A stretch of DNA of 64,000 nucleotides from Bacillota bacterium (GTDB taxonomy: Bacteria > Bacillota > Clostridia > Christensenellales > SZUA-584), in the NCBI GenBank assembly GCA_023410595.1, contig JAEYPO010000009.1, positions 186,001 through 250,000 of the forward strand. The letters run 5' to 3'. The position numbers were made by a program, and so were the translations under genes. Of this stretch, positions 51,587 to 59,655 are shown piece by piece. The notes under the pieces were generated by a model, which was given only the letters and a program-made list of their open reading frames with translations, had not been told where the DNA came from and did not search any database. Each line of letters opens with the position of its first letter. The stretch's first letter is position 1.

Positions 51587-52840
51587 CTAATCTCTCAAAG
51601 TCGGATTGAACACCTGGTCGAGGCCGGTATTCATCAGGTTCAGTGAAAATCCTACGCCCGCGATGGACAGAATAACAGGGAAGTATGCCCACCACGCGCC
51701 GTTAAGGTGCGCGGCATACGCCATCGACCAGTACATCATAAGGCCGAGCGTTGGAACTTCCGAAGTCTTTGGCCCGAGGCCAAGTATCGAGAGCTGTGCT
51801 TCCGCGAGTATAGCCGTGCTTATCTGCAGTATAAGCGCCATCACGACGTAAGACGCTATATACGGCAGTATGTCGGTAAGTATTATGCGCAGCAGCGAAT
51901 GGCCGGACAGCTTGCTCAAATTGACGTGGTCGCGGTTTCTGAGCGACACAACCTGGGCGCGCACGGCTCTCGCCGTCCATACCCACGACGTAAGCCCGAT
52001 GACTATGGCGACCGTCGCTGCCCCGCGATCATTTTGGCTTATAGAGAAGGATATTAGTATCAGCAGCACGAACGACGGTATGACGGTAAACAAATTTGTA
52101 AAGAACATTATTATGTCGTCTAATATACCGCCTACGTAGCCAGCAAGAAGGCCCAGGGCCAGTCCTATAAATGTAGCGACCAAGCCTGCGATAAGACCTA
52201 TGAGCAGCGAAGTGCCTATCGCGGATACGAGCTCTGTCAGCACGTTTCGCCCGAAATTATCTGTGCCGAGAGGCAAGCTTATTACGTTCGCTACGTCGTC
52301 CACGTTTACATAGTCCGTATCTAAGACTTTGGCCACTTCCTTAAGTTCCTCCGACTCTGCATCCTCATGCATGACAAGCAGGCCTCCTTCGCCCAGTATG
52401 CTGTCAAGCTTATCGTCGAGGCGGCCGTAGTATTTGCGCTTCGCGGACGTCATGCCCTTGAATTTCAGCGTGCGGTCAAAATTCTGCTCCCACATACCAA
52501 GCAGGTGCTCGGTATCCTCAATGTTTATCTCCTCTTCCGGTATACCGAAGGCTATGAGCCAGTCCTTCATCTCGTTGCGGTCCTCGCTCCCGAGCTTGCT
52601 CTCGATACGCGTTGCGGCGGCATCGTCCAGCTTGAATGTATAGTATGTTCCCGTATTGATGCTGTCCTGCACGGAAACATACGTACCCGGTTTCGAGAAC
52701 GTCCCGAGGCCTATCATCTTTAACGGATCGTCCGGAACGAACAGCGGATAGATTATGACTGTAAGCAGCATAATCATTATTATTACGAACCCTACGATGA
52801 ACTTCGGGGAACGGAAGACCTGACGTAATGTATTCTTCAT
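51587..52840 (-). CDS. ABC importer permease, OppC/DppC type, with a large extracytoplasmic insert
   Basis: 417 aa, against about 300 for usual OppC. Helix 1 (FVIIMIMLLTVIIYPLFVPD) is followed by roughly 140 residues rich in D, E and K (LDDAAATRIESKLGSEDRNE, FDRTLKFKGMTSAKRKYYGR) before the standard LPLGTDNFGRNVLTELVSAI and five-helix core. The insert should lie outside the membrane next to the binding protein. Cytoplasmic coupling loop LAEAQLSILGLGPKTSEVPT contains the EAA motif. Inserts of this sort are known in Opp-like transporters of anaerobes for sugars; docking role inferred. Confidence 0.9.
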   Translation of the reverse strand: MKNTLRQVFRSPKFIVGFVIIMIMLLTVIIYPLFVPDDPLKMIGLGTFSKPGTYVSVQDSINTGTYYTFKLDDAAATRIESKLGSEDRNEMKDWLIAFGIPEEEINIEDTEHLLGMWEQNFDRTLKFKGMTSAKRKYYGRLDDKLDSILGEGGLLVMHEDAESEELKEVAKVLDTDYVNVDDVANVISLPLGTDNFGRNVLTELVSAIGTSLLIGLIAGLVATFIGLALGLLAGYVGGILDDIIMFFTNLFTVIPSFVLLILISFSISQNDRGAATVAIVIGLTSWVWTARAVRAQVVSLRNRDHVNLSKLSGHSLLRIILTDILPYIASYVVMALILQISTAILAEAQLSILGLGPKTSEVPTLGLMMYWSMAYAAHLNGAWWAYFPVILSIAGVGFSLNLMNTGLDQVFNPTLRD

Positions 52841-52857
52841 ATTACCACCCCTTCCCC

Positions 52858-53862
52858 TTAATCAAATTGCGCGGCTTTAACGCGCGGATCGATAAATCCG
52901 TATATTATTTCTATTGCGAAATTAGCTATCAAAACCATAATCGTTATTATAAGAGTGGCTCCGGATATCAGAGGATAGTCGGAACCCTGAACTGCTTGAA
53001 ATATCGTAGATCCAAGCCCCGGGTAGCTGAATATCGTCTCCGCGACGAGAGCGCCTCCGATCATCGTTCCGAGCGAAAGCGCGAGTCCTGTTATCTGCGG
53101 CAGCATTGCGTTGCGGAACACGTAGCGAACTATTTTTTTGTCCTTTATCCCCAAAAAACGGCTGTACTTCACATAATCTGCGTTAAGCTCGTAAATAGAC
53201 ATCGAGCGCATGCCTATGGCCTGCCCGCCGATTGCTATTAATACTATAGACCAGAACGGAAGCTGGTAATGCGCTATTACCGAACCTATGAACCTCCACG
53301 AAAATTCAGGAATCAGGTCGTACCCGTAGCCGCCCCCTACGGGAGCTATTTTTAAGCCTAACGAGCATACGACCAGCAATATCGTAGCCATTCCGAATGC
53401 CGGAATACTGCTGACAAACAGGCACGCGGGCATCACAGCCTTGTCGAAGCCTTTTCGCACGTACGCAGCCAGCACCCCGAGTAAGTTGCCTATAAACCAG
53501 CCTATGATTATAGCAGGCAGTTGAAGCGCCAAAGTCCACACAATCGACGCTGAAATGATATCGGATACCGGCCGCGGGTACTGGCCGAACGATATACCCA
53601 TGTTCCCTTGAAGCAGATTCTTTACGTAGTTTAAGAATTGTATATGTATTGGCTGGTCCGTCCCGAATTTTTCCGCGTAGTCTTCGTATATCTGTTGTAT
53701 GGCTGTCGTATTTGTTATGCCTGTCGCGGCCCTTGCGGTGATGGTCGCAACCGGATTGCCCGGCATAAGGCGCGGCAAAATGAAGTTAAGTATAACGGCG
53801 CATATCAATGTGATAAAGAGCCATATGATTTTCTTGCCGAAATATTTGCGGTAGCCTTTCAA
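52858..53862 (-). CDS. ABC importer permease, OppB/DppB type
   Basis: 334 aa with six membrane helices. N-terminal helix IIWLFITLICAVILNFILPR then LMPGNPV, the family's conserved turn, and the EAA loop DKKIVRYVFRNAMLPQITGL. Pairs with the downstream permease to form the channel. 17 bp separate the two permease genes. A hairpin lies between the binding-protein gene and this gene. Confidence 0.93.
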   Translation of the reverse strand: MKGYRKYFGKKIIWLFITLICAVILNFILPRLMPGNPVATITARAATGITNTTAIQQIYEDYAEKFGTDQPIHIQFLNYVKNLLQGNMGISFGQYPRPVSDIISASIVWTLALQLPAIIIGWFIGNLLGVLAAYVRKGFDKAVMPACLFVSSIPAFGMATILLVVCSLGLKIAPVGGGYGYDLIPEFSWRFIGSVIAHYQLPFWSIVLIAIGGQAIGMRSMSIYELNADYVKYSRFLGIKDKKIVRYVFRNAMLPQITGLALSLGTMIGGALVAETIFSYPGLGSTIFQAVQGSDYPLISGATLIITIMVLIANFAIEIIYGFIDPRVKAAQFD

Positions 53863-53902
53863 TTTTACACCTCCACTCTTCTCAGAAAGTCTCTCTTATA
53901 CA

Positions 53903-53945
53903 CGAGAAAACAGCCATGTTTTCAAGAAACATGGCTGTTTCTCAC
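53903..53945 (-). terminator. Intra-operon hairpin between binding protein and permease genes
   Basis: ACAGCCATGTTT and AAACATGGCTGT arms extended by GAGAAA/TTTCTC, in the 90-bp gap. Such hairpins protect the upstream message and cut read-through, giving more binding protein than permease. Confidence 0.7.
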
Positions 53946-53952
53946 TATTTAG

Positions 53953-55851
53953 TTATTGCTCAACAAGCGTAAGGTTGTAGAGGCCGGCAATGCCGTATCC
54001 GCACATCAGGTTGGTCGGTGGAACGTTGTTGCCGTCGCCCAGCTCGGGGTAACTCGTCCATACGGACTCGTTCACAGCGTGGAACAGTTCGGGACGATAC
54101 ATCAGCGAGAACGAAGGAACATCGGTAAGGTATATCTGTACCGCTTCGGTATAAAGCGCCTTCAGCTTCGCGGGATCGCTTTCCTTCGGGATGGCCGCGA
54201 TTATCTCGTCGGCTCTCTTGTTGGAATATCCGCCGTAGTTGCCGACCCAGTTGCCTGTCTGGCCGACAAACTCGCTGCTCATGAACTGGCGTACGCGCTC
54301 CCAAGGCATTGTCGGGGAAGCGCCGTTGCCCGACCACATGAATATGTCATACTCCTTCTGGGTTCCGTCCGTAAACACGGTCTGGTATACTTCCCATGTG
54401 GGGAAGTTAGTCTCAATGCTGATGCCGATATTCTTTCCAGCAGCCGCTACGATTTCCATAGAAGCCTGCCAGTCGGACCAGCCTTCGGGGCAGCAAGCCT
54501 TGTAAGAGAGGTTCTTGCCTTTGTACTCGCGGATACCGTCGCCGTCTTTGTCGACAATGCCCGCTTCGTCGAGCAGCTTCTTGGCGCCTTCGATATCGTT
54601 GCCGGCCCACTGCAGGTCTTTCACCGCATCATGGTCGAACGAAGCCTGCTCGCCTTCCGTCGGGTTCATGCACGAACGCGGTACGTCCGCGAACGTCGGG
54701 CTCTGGTTCGTCATTGCGGTTGCGTTTATCGCGTCGTAATCGACAGCCATCGCGATCGCCTTGCGCACCGCTACCTGGTCGAGGCCATAAGATCTCATGT
54801 TATACCAAGCGGTAGGTATTGCCGTGCAGATGCCATAAGGAGGTTCGTCGATATACGTGGAGATCGGCAGACCCTTGTCGAGCCAGAGTTTCTGTATATC
54901 GGGCAGGAACTGCTGGTTGACGTCGATCTCGCCGGCTTCGAACGCAGGCTGGGTGTTCTCGTTTGCCTCATAGATTACGTGGCAGATGTATTTGGGAACA
55001 GGCAGTTTGCCCCACAGGGACTTAGCCTGGCCCCAGTAATTCTCGTTGCGGATGAAGACGACCTTCTGCTCGTCAGCGTAAAATCCCTTATAGGGGCCGG
55101 AGCCAATGTAGTCGTCCATGCAGGGATCGTTCTTGAACGCAGCGTTGTCTCCGTTTGCACGAGCTTCAAGCTTCTCCGTAAAGGCCTTCTGGTTGACGAA
55201 AGTTTTTGAGAGGTAAAGCTCAACCATAAGCGGGTTGACGGGTAGGCCCTTATCATCGAGCTTAGCATAGATCTTGGCGGTCGAAGGGTCGACGGCTTCA
55301 ATCTTCTCAATGAAATCCCTAAATTCGACGCCCCTGTTCGTCTCATATTTGACGTGCGAAGCGTACGTATAGGCTACGTCTTCAGCGGTTACCGGCGTAT
55401 CGTCGCTCCACTTAGCGTCGGGATTGATCTTTACGGTCATCTCGGTACGGTCGGCATTCCACTCGTAATCGCCGTCGGCGAGCAGCGGATACAGCTTGCC
55501 GTCAAGCAGGTTGTACATATACAGCGTCTCGTAAACGACCTGCCTCGAGGGCTGTTCCGTTACACCGATAGCGTTGTTCATATCGGCGCTGTACGGGTTC
55601 CAGCCCTTTATAGCGTTATACTGGAAGCCGGCGATATACAGCGTCTCGTTCCTGGGCAGCTCTCCTCCGGGTACTACAGATACTTCCGGCGAAGGCTCCT
55701 CAGACGGCTCTACCGACGGTGCCTCAGACGGTTTCTCGCTGGCAGGCGCCGGAGAGTTTGAAGCGGCCGGTGCGGGAGTACACGCAAACAGCGTTCCGCA
55801 TGCGAACACTATAGCGAGTACCAGCACCATTATTTTCCATGTACTCTTCAT
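53953..55851 (-). CDS. ABC importer substrate-binding lipoprotein, family 5 (Opp-like), probable oligosaccharide binder
   Basis: 632 aa. Lipoprotein signal peptide MKSTWKIMVLVLAIVFACGT with lipobox LFAC at residues 21-24, then a Pro/Ser/Glu-rich linker (PAPASEKPSEAPSVEPSEEP) that tethers the domain to the membrane. The body is SBP family 5 (LYPLLADGDYEWNADRTEMT, AKWSDDTPVTAEDVAYTYAS). The family is named for peptides, but members in anaerobes and Thermotoga bind cellobiose and other beta-oligosaccharides. All flanking enzymes are glycosidases, so I infer a cello- or manno-oligosaccharide ligand. Second gene after lacI paralogue 2 on the same strand. Confidence 0.88.
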   Translation of the reverse strand: MKSTWKIMVLVLAIVFACGTLFACTPAPAASNSPAPASEKPSEAPSVEPSEEPSPEVSVVPGGELPRNETLYIAGFQYNAIKGWNPYSADMNNAIGVTEQPSRQVVYETLYMYNLLDGKLYPLLADGDYEWNADRTEMTVKINPDAKWSDDTPVTAEDVAYTYASHVKYETNRGVEFRDFIEKIEAVDPSTAKIYAKLDDKGLPVNPLMVELYLSKTFVNQKAFTEKLEARANGDNAAFKNDPCMDDYIGSGPYKGFYADEQKVVFIRNENYWGQAKSLWGKLPVPKYICHVIYEANENTQPAFEAGEIDVNQQFLPDIQKLWLDKGLPISTYIDEPPYGICTAIPTAWYNMRSYGLDQVAVRKAIAMAVDYDAINATAMTNQSPTFADVPRSCMNPTEGEQASFDHDAVKDLQWAGNDIEGAKKLLDEAGIVDKDGDGIREYKGKNLSYKACCPEGWSDWQASMEIVAAAGKNIGISIETNFPTWEVYQTVFTDGTQKEYDIFMWSGNGASPTMPWERVRQFMSSEFVGQTGNWVGNYGGYSNKRADEIIAAIPKESDPAKLKALYTEAVQIYLTDVPSFSLMYRPELFHAVNESVWTSYPELGDGNNVPPTNLMCGYGIAGLYNLTLVEQ

Positions 55852-55900
55852 GATTGTTCCTCCTTGTTTTTTATCGTTAAGGCCTTTTTGGCCGATAACG

Positions 55901-56920
55901 CTAATTATTAACGCAGAGCTGTCTTACCGTTTCGCCTTCCCAGATAACGCCGGGAACGACTATGCGGCTGGGTATGTATGTTTTTGGAGATTTAATTGCG
56001 TTGACGAGCAGGTTCGCGGCCTGTTCGCCTATCTTTTTGGAATCCTGCTTTAATGTAGTGAGCTTTGGACGGAGCACCCTGCTCAAATAAATGCCGTCAA
56101 AGCCGGTAACGCTGATGTCATCCGGTATAAGAAGCCCATTGCGCTCTATCTCGTTCATTCCCCCGATAAAGGAGAAATCGTCAGGGTAGAGTATGCATGT
56201 GGGCGGACTATCCAGTTCGAGCAGTTCGCGCGTGGCAAGCCCGCTCGCGCGCGGGTCGTGATATATGCCTTTGCGGACATATCTGTCCGGAGTCGGGACG
56301 CCGAGTTCCTCGCAGGTACGATAAAAACTTGCGAGCCGGAAACGGGTAACGGCGGTGTCCTCGCCGTGTATAAACGCTATTTTTCTGTGTCCCTTGCCGT
56401 AAACGTAACGCACAAGGTCGCGCATGCTCTGTACGTTGTCGGATACTATTGCTCCGCAATTATCGAATACATAATCTATGGTAACAACAGGGATGCTGCT
56501 GTTGACCAGCTCCGCTATCGACGGGTCCTGAAAATCGACGCTCGCTATGACCACGCCGTCGCAGTTTCTGTATTTACAGTGTTCAACATAGCTCATGCTG
56601 GTATGGCCTATGTTGCGGCTTATAAATGTCACGTCATAGCCGTGGCGCTCGGCCTCATTTTTGAAGCTGTCGAGCACTTGAGAAAAATATTCGTGCGTCA
56701 GTCCGCTGCTGGTGTCGTCCACAAAAAGAACGCCTATGTTATATGAATGGTTAGTTCTGAGAGCACGCGCTGCCGCATTAGGGAAATATCCAAGCGACCT
56801 TGCAACCTGCCGTATCCGGTTGGCCGTCTCATGGCCGATATCCGGGGCATTGTTGAGCGCTTTGCTGACAGATGCAACCGATACGCCACATTGTTCAGCT
56901 ATATGCCGTATTGTTACCAT
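55901..56920 (-). CDS. LacI-family sugar-responsive regulator, paralogue 2
   Basis: 339 aa. MVTIRHIAEQCGVSVASVSK then ALNNAPDIGHETANRIRQVA is the DNA-binding domain; the sensor domain has NIGVLFVDDTSSGLTHEYFS, GHRKIAFIHGEDTAV, PPTCILYPDDFSFIGGMNEI and GFDGIYLSRVLRPKLTT, matching paralogue 1 closely. It heads the transporter gene series (binding protein starts 49 bp after its stop) and diverges from the GH2 gene. Autoregulation is likely through the operator at 56952-56966. Confidence 0.92.
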   Translation of the reverse strand: MVTIRHIAEQCGVSVASVSKALNNAPDIGHETANRIRQVARSLGYFPNAAARALRTNHSYNIGVLFVDDTSSGLTHEYFSQVLDSFKNEAERHGYDVTFISRNIGHTSMSYVEHCKYRNCDGVVIASVDFQDPSIAELVNSSIPVVTIDYVFDNCGAIVSDNVQSMRDLVRYVYGKGHRKIAFIHGEDTAVTRFRLASFYRTCEELGVPTPDRYVRKGIYHDPRASGLATRELLELDSPPTCILYPDDFSFIGGMNEIERNGLLIPDDISVTGFDGIYLSRVLRPKLTTLKQDSKKIGEQAANLLVNAIKSPKTYIPSRIVVPGVIWEGETVRQLCVNN

Positions 56921-56951
56921 ATGTATGCGTATCCTCTGCTTATAATGATAG

Positions 56952-56966
56952 TTACTTAATCGTTTT
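56952..56966. promoter_or_regulatory. Operator of lacI paralogue 2
   Basis: TTACTTAATCGTTTT, ten bases downstream of the -10 box (minus strand); aligns with TTACGAAATCGTTTT at 44114 and TAACGATAACGTTTT at 43949. Confidence 0.6.
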
Positions 56967-56976
56967 CTCTGGCCCT

Positions 56977-57005
56977 ATTATATTATCACATTTTGCGTAT
57001 GTCAA
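56977..57005 (-). promoter_or_regulatory. Consensus promoter of lacI paralogue 2 and the ABC operon
   Basis: On the minus strand TTGACA (57000-57005), 17-bp spacer, TATAAT (56977-56982): a perfect sigma-A consensus, which makes tight repression necessary. Confidence 0.88.
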
Positions 57006-57052
57006 GCCCGTTTTTTTACGTGAATATTCTTTTACTTCCACCATTTACCGCG

Positions 57053-57063
57053 CGTTTCAAACG
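57053..57063. promoter_or_regulatory. Palindrome upstream of the GH2 promoter
   Basis: CGTTTCAAACG, a perfect dyad about 20 bp before a TTGACA (57082-57087) that with TACCAT (57104-57109) may be the GH2 promoter. Possible regulator site. Confidence 0.4.
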
Positions 57064-57184
57064 GTTTAGGAGAAAACATGCTTGACATCCTGCAGAAATG
57101 TTATACCATTTATTATGACTTCGTTAATCAACTACTATATTTTCCATATCATGTCGTGTGTGGAAGGGAGACATTTTACGTATT

Positions 57185-59611
57185 ATGAATATACTGTCAC
57201 TCGATGGAGCCTGGGTAATGCGTTTCGCAGACGGAAATGATGTTTTTAAGGCTTCTGTTCCCGGTTCGGTTTACTCGGACCTTATTGCCGCCGGCGCAAT
57301 GGACGATCCATACTGGCGAGACAATGAAAACGCCGCTTTGGAGCTGATGGAGCATGACTTTGTTTATACGAAAACGTTTACAACCAGCGAAGACTTGCTG
57401 AAGTGCGACCGCGTACTGCTGCGCTGTGAGGGTCTGGATACTCTTTGCGCGATCTCCCTCAACGGCAAACCTGCGGGAGCCGCCCACAACATGCACAGAA
57501 CATGGGAGTTTGACGTTCGTTCCCTGCTAAGGCCCGGGCAAAACGAGATAGAGATACGTTTCTTATCTCCTACAGAATATATCAGGAAGGCTTACGCCGT
57601 TTCGAGGGCCGACGGCACTACAGACGCTATGAAAGGGTTCCCGCTGCTGCGCAAATCCCACTGCATGTTCGGCTGGGATTGGGGTCCGAGGCTTCCGGAC
57701 GTCGGTATATGGCGAAGCATATCGCTCGTGGGCATAAGCGCCGCGCGTATAGACAGCGTATACGTCACGCAGTCCCACGAAATCGGTTGCGTAAATCTAC
57801 ATATTTCGACAGCTGTCGACACTGTAACCAAAGCAGAGACGGATTTAAGCGTAGAAGTAACCGCGCCTGATGGGAAAGCATGGAACGCTAAAGGCGCCGA
57901 ATGCGATATAAGCATAACGAGCCCGCTGCTGTGGTGGCCAAGAGGCCTTGGTAATCAGCCGCTGTATACAGTCAAGGTCTCTCTAAACACTGAGAGGCGC
58001 GTGCTTGACGTATGGGAAAGGCGCGTTGGCCTGCGCACTATGACGATGAGCATAAATAAGGACGAGTGGGGAGAAAGCTTCGCGCATTGCGTCAACGGCA
58101 TCAAGTTTTTTGCGATGGGCGCGGATTATATACCCGAAGACAACATACTGAGCAGGGTCAATCGAGCTCGCACGCGCAGGCTTTTGGAAGACGCCGCGGC
58201 GGCGAATTTCAATGTGATACGCGTATGGGGCGGAGGATATTATCCCGACGATTACTTTTATGATATATGCGACGAGCTCGGCCTCGTGGTCTGGCAGGAT
58301 TTCATGTTCGCGTGCGCGGTATATAACCTGACTGACGAGTTTGAGAAGAATATCCGCGCCGAGATAACCGCTAACGTAAGGCGCTTGAGGCATCACGCCT
58401 CGCTGGGCCTCTGGTGCGGCAATAACGAGATGGAAATGTTCGTCGCGACGGGCGAATGGGTGTCGAGCGACAGGCAAAAAGCGGACTATATAAAGATGTA
58501 CGAGTACATCTTCCCGCAGATTCTGAAAAAAGAGGATCCCAATACTTTTTACTGGCCTGCGAGCCCTTCGTCGGGCGGCAGCTTTGATAAGCCCAACGAC
58601 CCGGGCAGGGGAGACGTTCATTACTGGGAGGTATGGCACGGAGGTCTTCCGTTCACCGACTACCGCAATCATAAGTTCCGCTATGTGTCAGAATTCGGCT
58701 TCCAGTCGTTCCCGTCCGTAAAAACGATAGAGGCTTTTACCGAGCCGGCCGACCGCAACATGTTTTCTTACGTGATGGAAAAACATCAGCGTAACGCGTC
58801 GGCGAACGGAAAGATACTTTCCTACCTTTCCCAGATGTACCTCTATCCGCGTGACTTTGGGATACTTATCTACGCCTCGCAGCTGCTTCAGGCGCAGGCG
58901 ATGCAGTACGGCGCGGAGCACTGGCGCAGGAACCGCGGCCGCTGCATGGGCGCCGTAATATGGCAGCTCAACGACTGCTGGCCTGTGGTGAGCTGGTCGA
59001 GCATAGACTATTTCGGACGCTGGAAGGCGCTGCACTATTATATGAAAAGGTTCTTCGCCCCCGTACTGATATCGTGCCACGAGGAGGGCGTGCTGTCGCA
59101 GAACACCAACGTTAACGCCGAGCCTTTCCCTCTTGAAAAGAGCGCGAGGCTTAATGTGAGCAACGAAACGGCAAAAGCGTTTATTGGAACCGCGCGCTGG
59201 TCGCTGCGCAGCCCTGACGCCAAAGTAATCAGAAAAGGGACATTCGATGTGGAAGTCCCGGCGTTTTCCGCCGTGTGGCTGCCCGAGCAGGATTTCTCGG
59301 GCGAGGACACTTTTAGATGCTATTATACGTACGAGCTCGAGAGCAAAGACGGGACGGTAGGCAGCGGCAGCGTGCTCTTCTGCCCTCCCAAGCATTTTTG
59401 CTTTGAAGACCCTAAGCTCGCCGCGGTTATCGAAGGAGACGATATAGTCGTATCCGCACGCGCCTACGCGCGCTGTGTAGAGGTAATATGCGACGACGAT
59501 TCCGTACTGAGCGATAACTATTTCGACATGAATGCAGGAGAGCGCCGCGTAAAAGTGCTGCGCGGGGCGCCAAATTCAGTTAAAGTCCGGAGCGTATACG
59601 ACATCAGGTGA
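57185..59611 (+). CDS. GH2 beta-mannosidase
   Basis: 808 aa, three-domain N-terminal region then the barrel; no signal peptide. FVYTKTFTTSEDLLKCDRVL and CEGLDTLCAISLNGKPAGAA are the sugar-binding and immunoglobulin-like parts of the family; CMFGWDWGPRLPDVGIWRSI is typical of beta-mannosidases. Acid/base Glu in LWCGNNEME (about residue 415), nucleophile Glu in VSEFGFQSF (about 502). Removes terminal beta-mannose from mannan or glucomannan oligomers. I use the ATG at 57185; its GGAAGGGAG is rather far (14 bases), so an upstream GTG at 57158 or a non-ATG start remains possible. Divergent from lacI paralogue 2. Confidence 0.9.
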   Translation: MNILSLDGAWVMRFADGNDVFKASVPGSVYSDLIAAGAMDDPYWRDNENAALELMEHDFVYTKTFTTSEDLLKCDRVLLRCEGLDTLCAISLNGKPAGAAHNMHRTWEFDVRSLLRPGQNEIEIRFLSPTEYIRKAYAVSRADGTTDAMKGFPLLRKSHCMFGWDWGPRLPDVGIWRSISLVGISAARIDSVYVTQSHEIGCVNLHISTAVDTVTKAETDLSVEVTAPDGKAWNAKGAECDISITSPLLWWPRGLGNQPLYTVKVSLNTERRVLDVWERRVGLRTMTMSINKDEWGESFAHCVNGIKFFAMGADYIPEDNILSRVNRARTRRLLEDAAAANFNVIRVWGGGYYPDDYFYDICDELGLVVWQDFMFACAVYNLTDEFEKNIRAEITANVRRLRHHASLGLWCGNNEMEMFVATGEWVSSDRQKADYIKMYEYIFPQILKKEDPNTFYWPASPSSGGSFDKPNDPGRGDVHYWEVWHGGLPFTDYRNHKFRYVSEFGFQSFPSVKTIEAFTEPADRNMFSYVMEKHQRNASANGKILSYLSQMYLYPRDFGILIYASQLLQAQAMQYGAEHWRRNRGRCMGAVIWQLNDCWPVVSWSSIDYFGRWKALHYYMKRFFAPVLISCHEEGVLSQNTNVNAEPFPLEKSARLNVSNETAKAFIGTARWSLRSPDAKVIRKGTFDVEVPAFSAVWLPEQDFSGEDTFRCYYTYELESKDGTVGSGSVLFCPPKHFCFEDPKLAAVIEGDDIVVSARAYARCVEVICDDDSVLSDNYFDMNAGERRVKVLRGAPNSVKVRSVYDIR

Positions 59612-59655
59612 AACAGTGTGAACAAACCAAAGCTGACTGCCGCAAAGGAGACCAT

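Noticed and set aside
53956..55209. 417-aa plus-strand frame opposite the binding-protein gene
   Set aside because: Antisense shadow of a well-supported lipoprotein gene; no ribosome site and no family likeness.
49728..55851. Dipeptide/oligopeptide importer as the true role
   Set aside because: Protein family allows it, but all neighbours are glycosidases and sugar regulators; kept only as an alternative.
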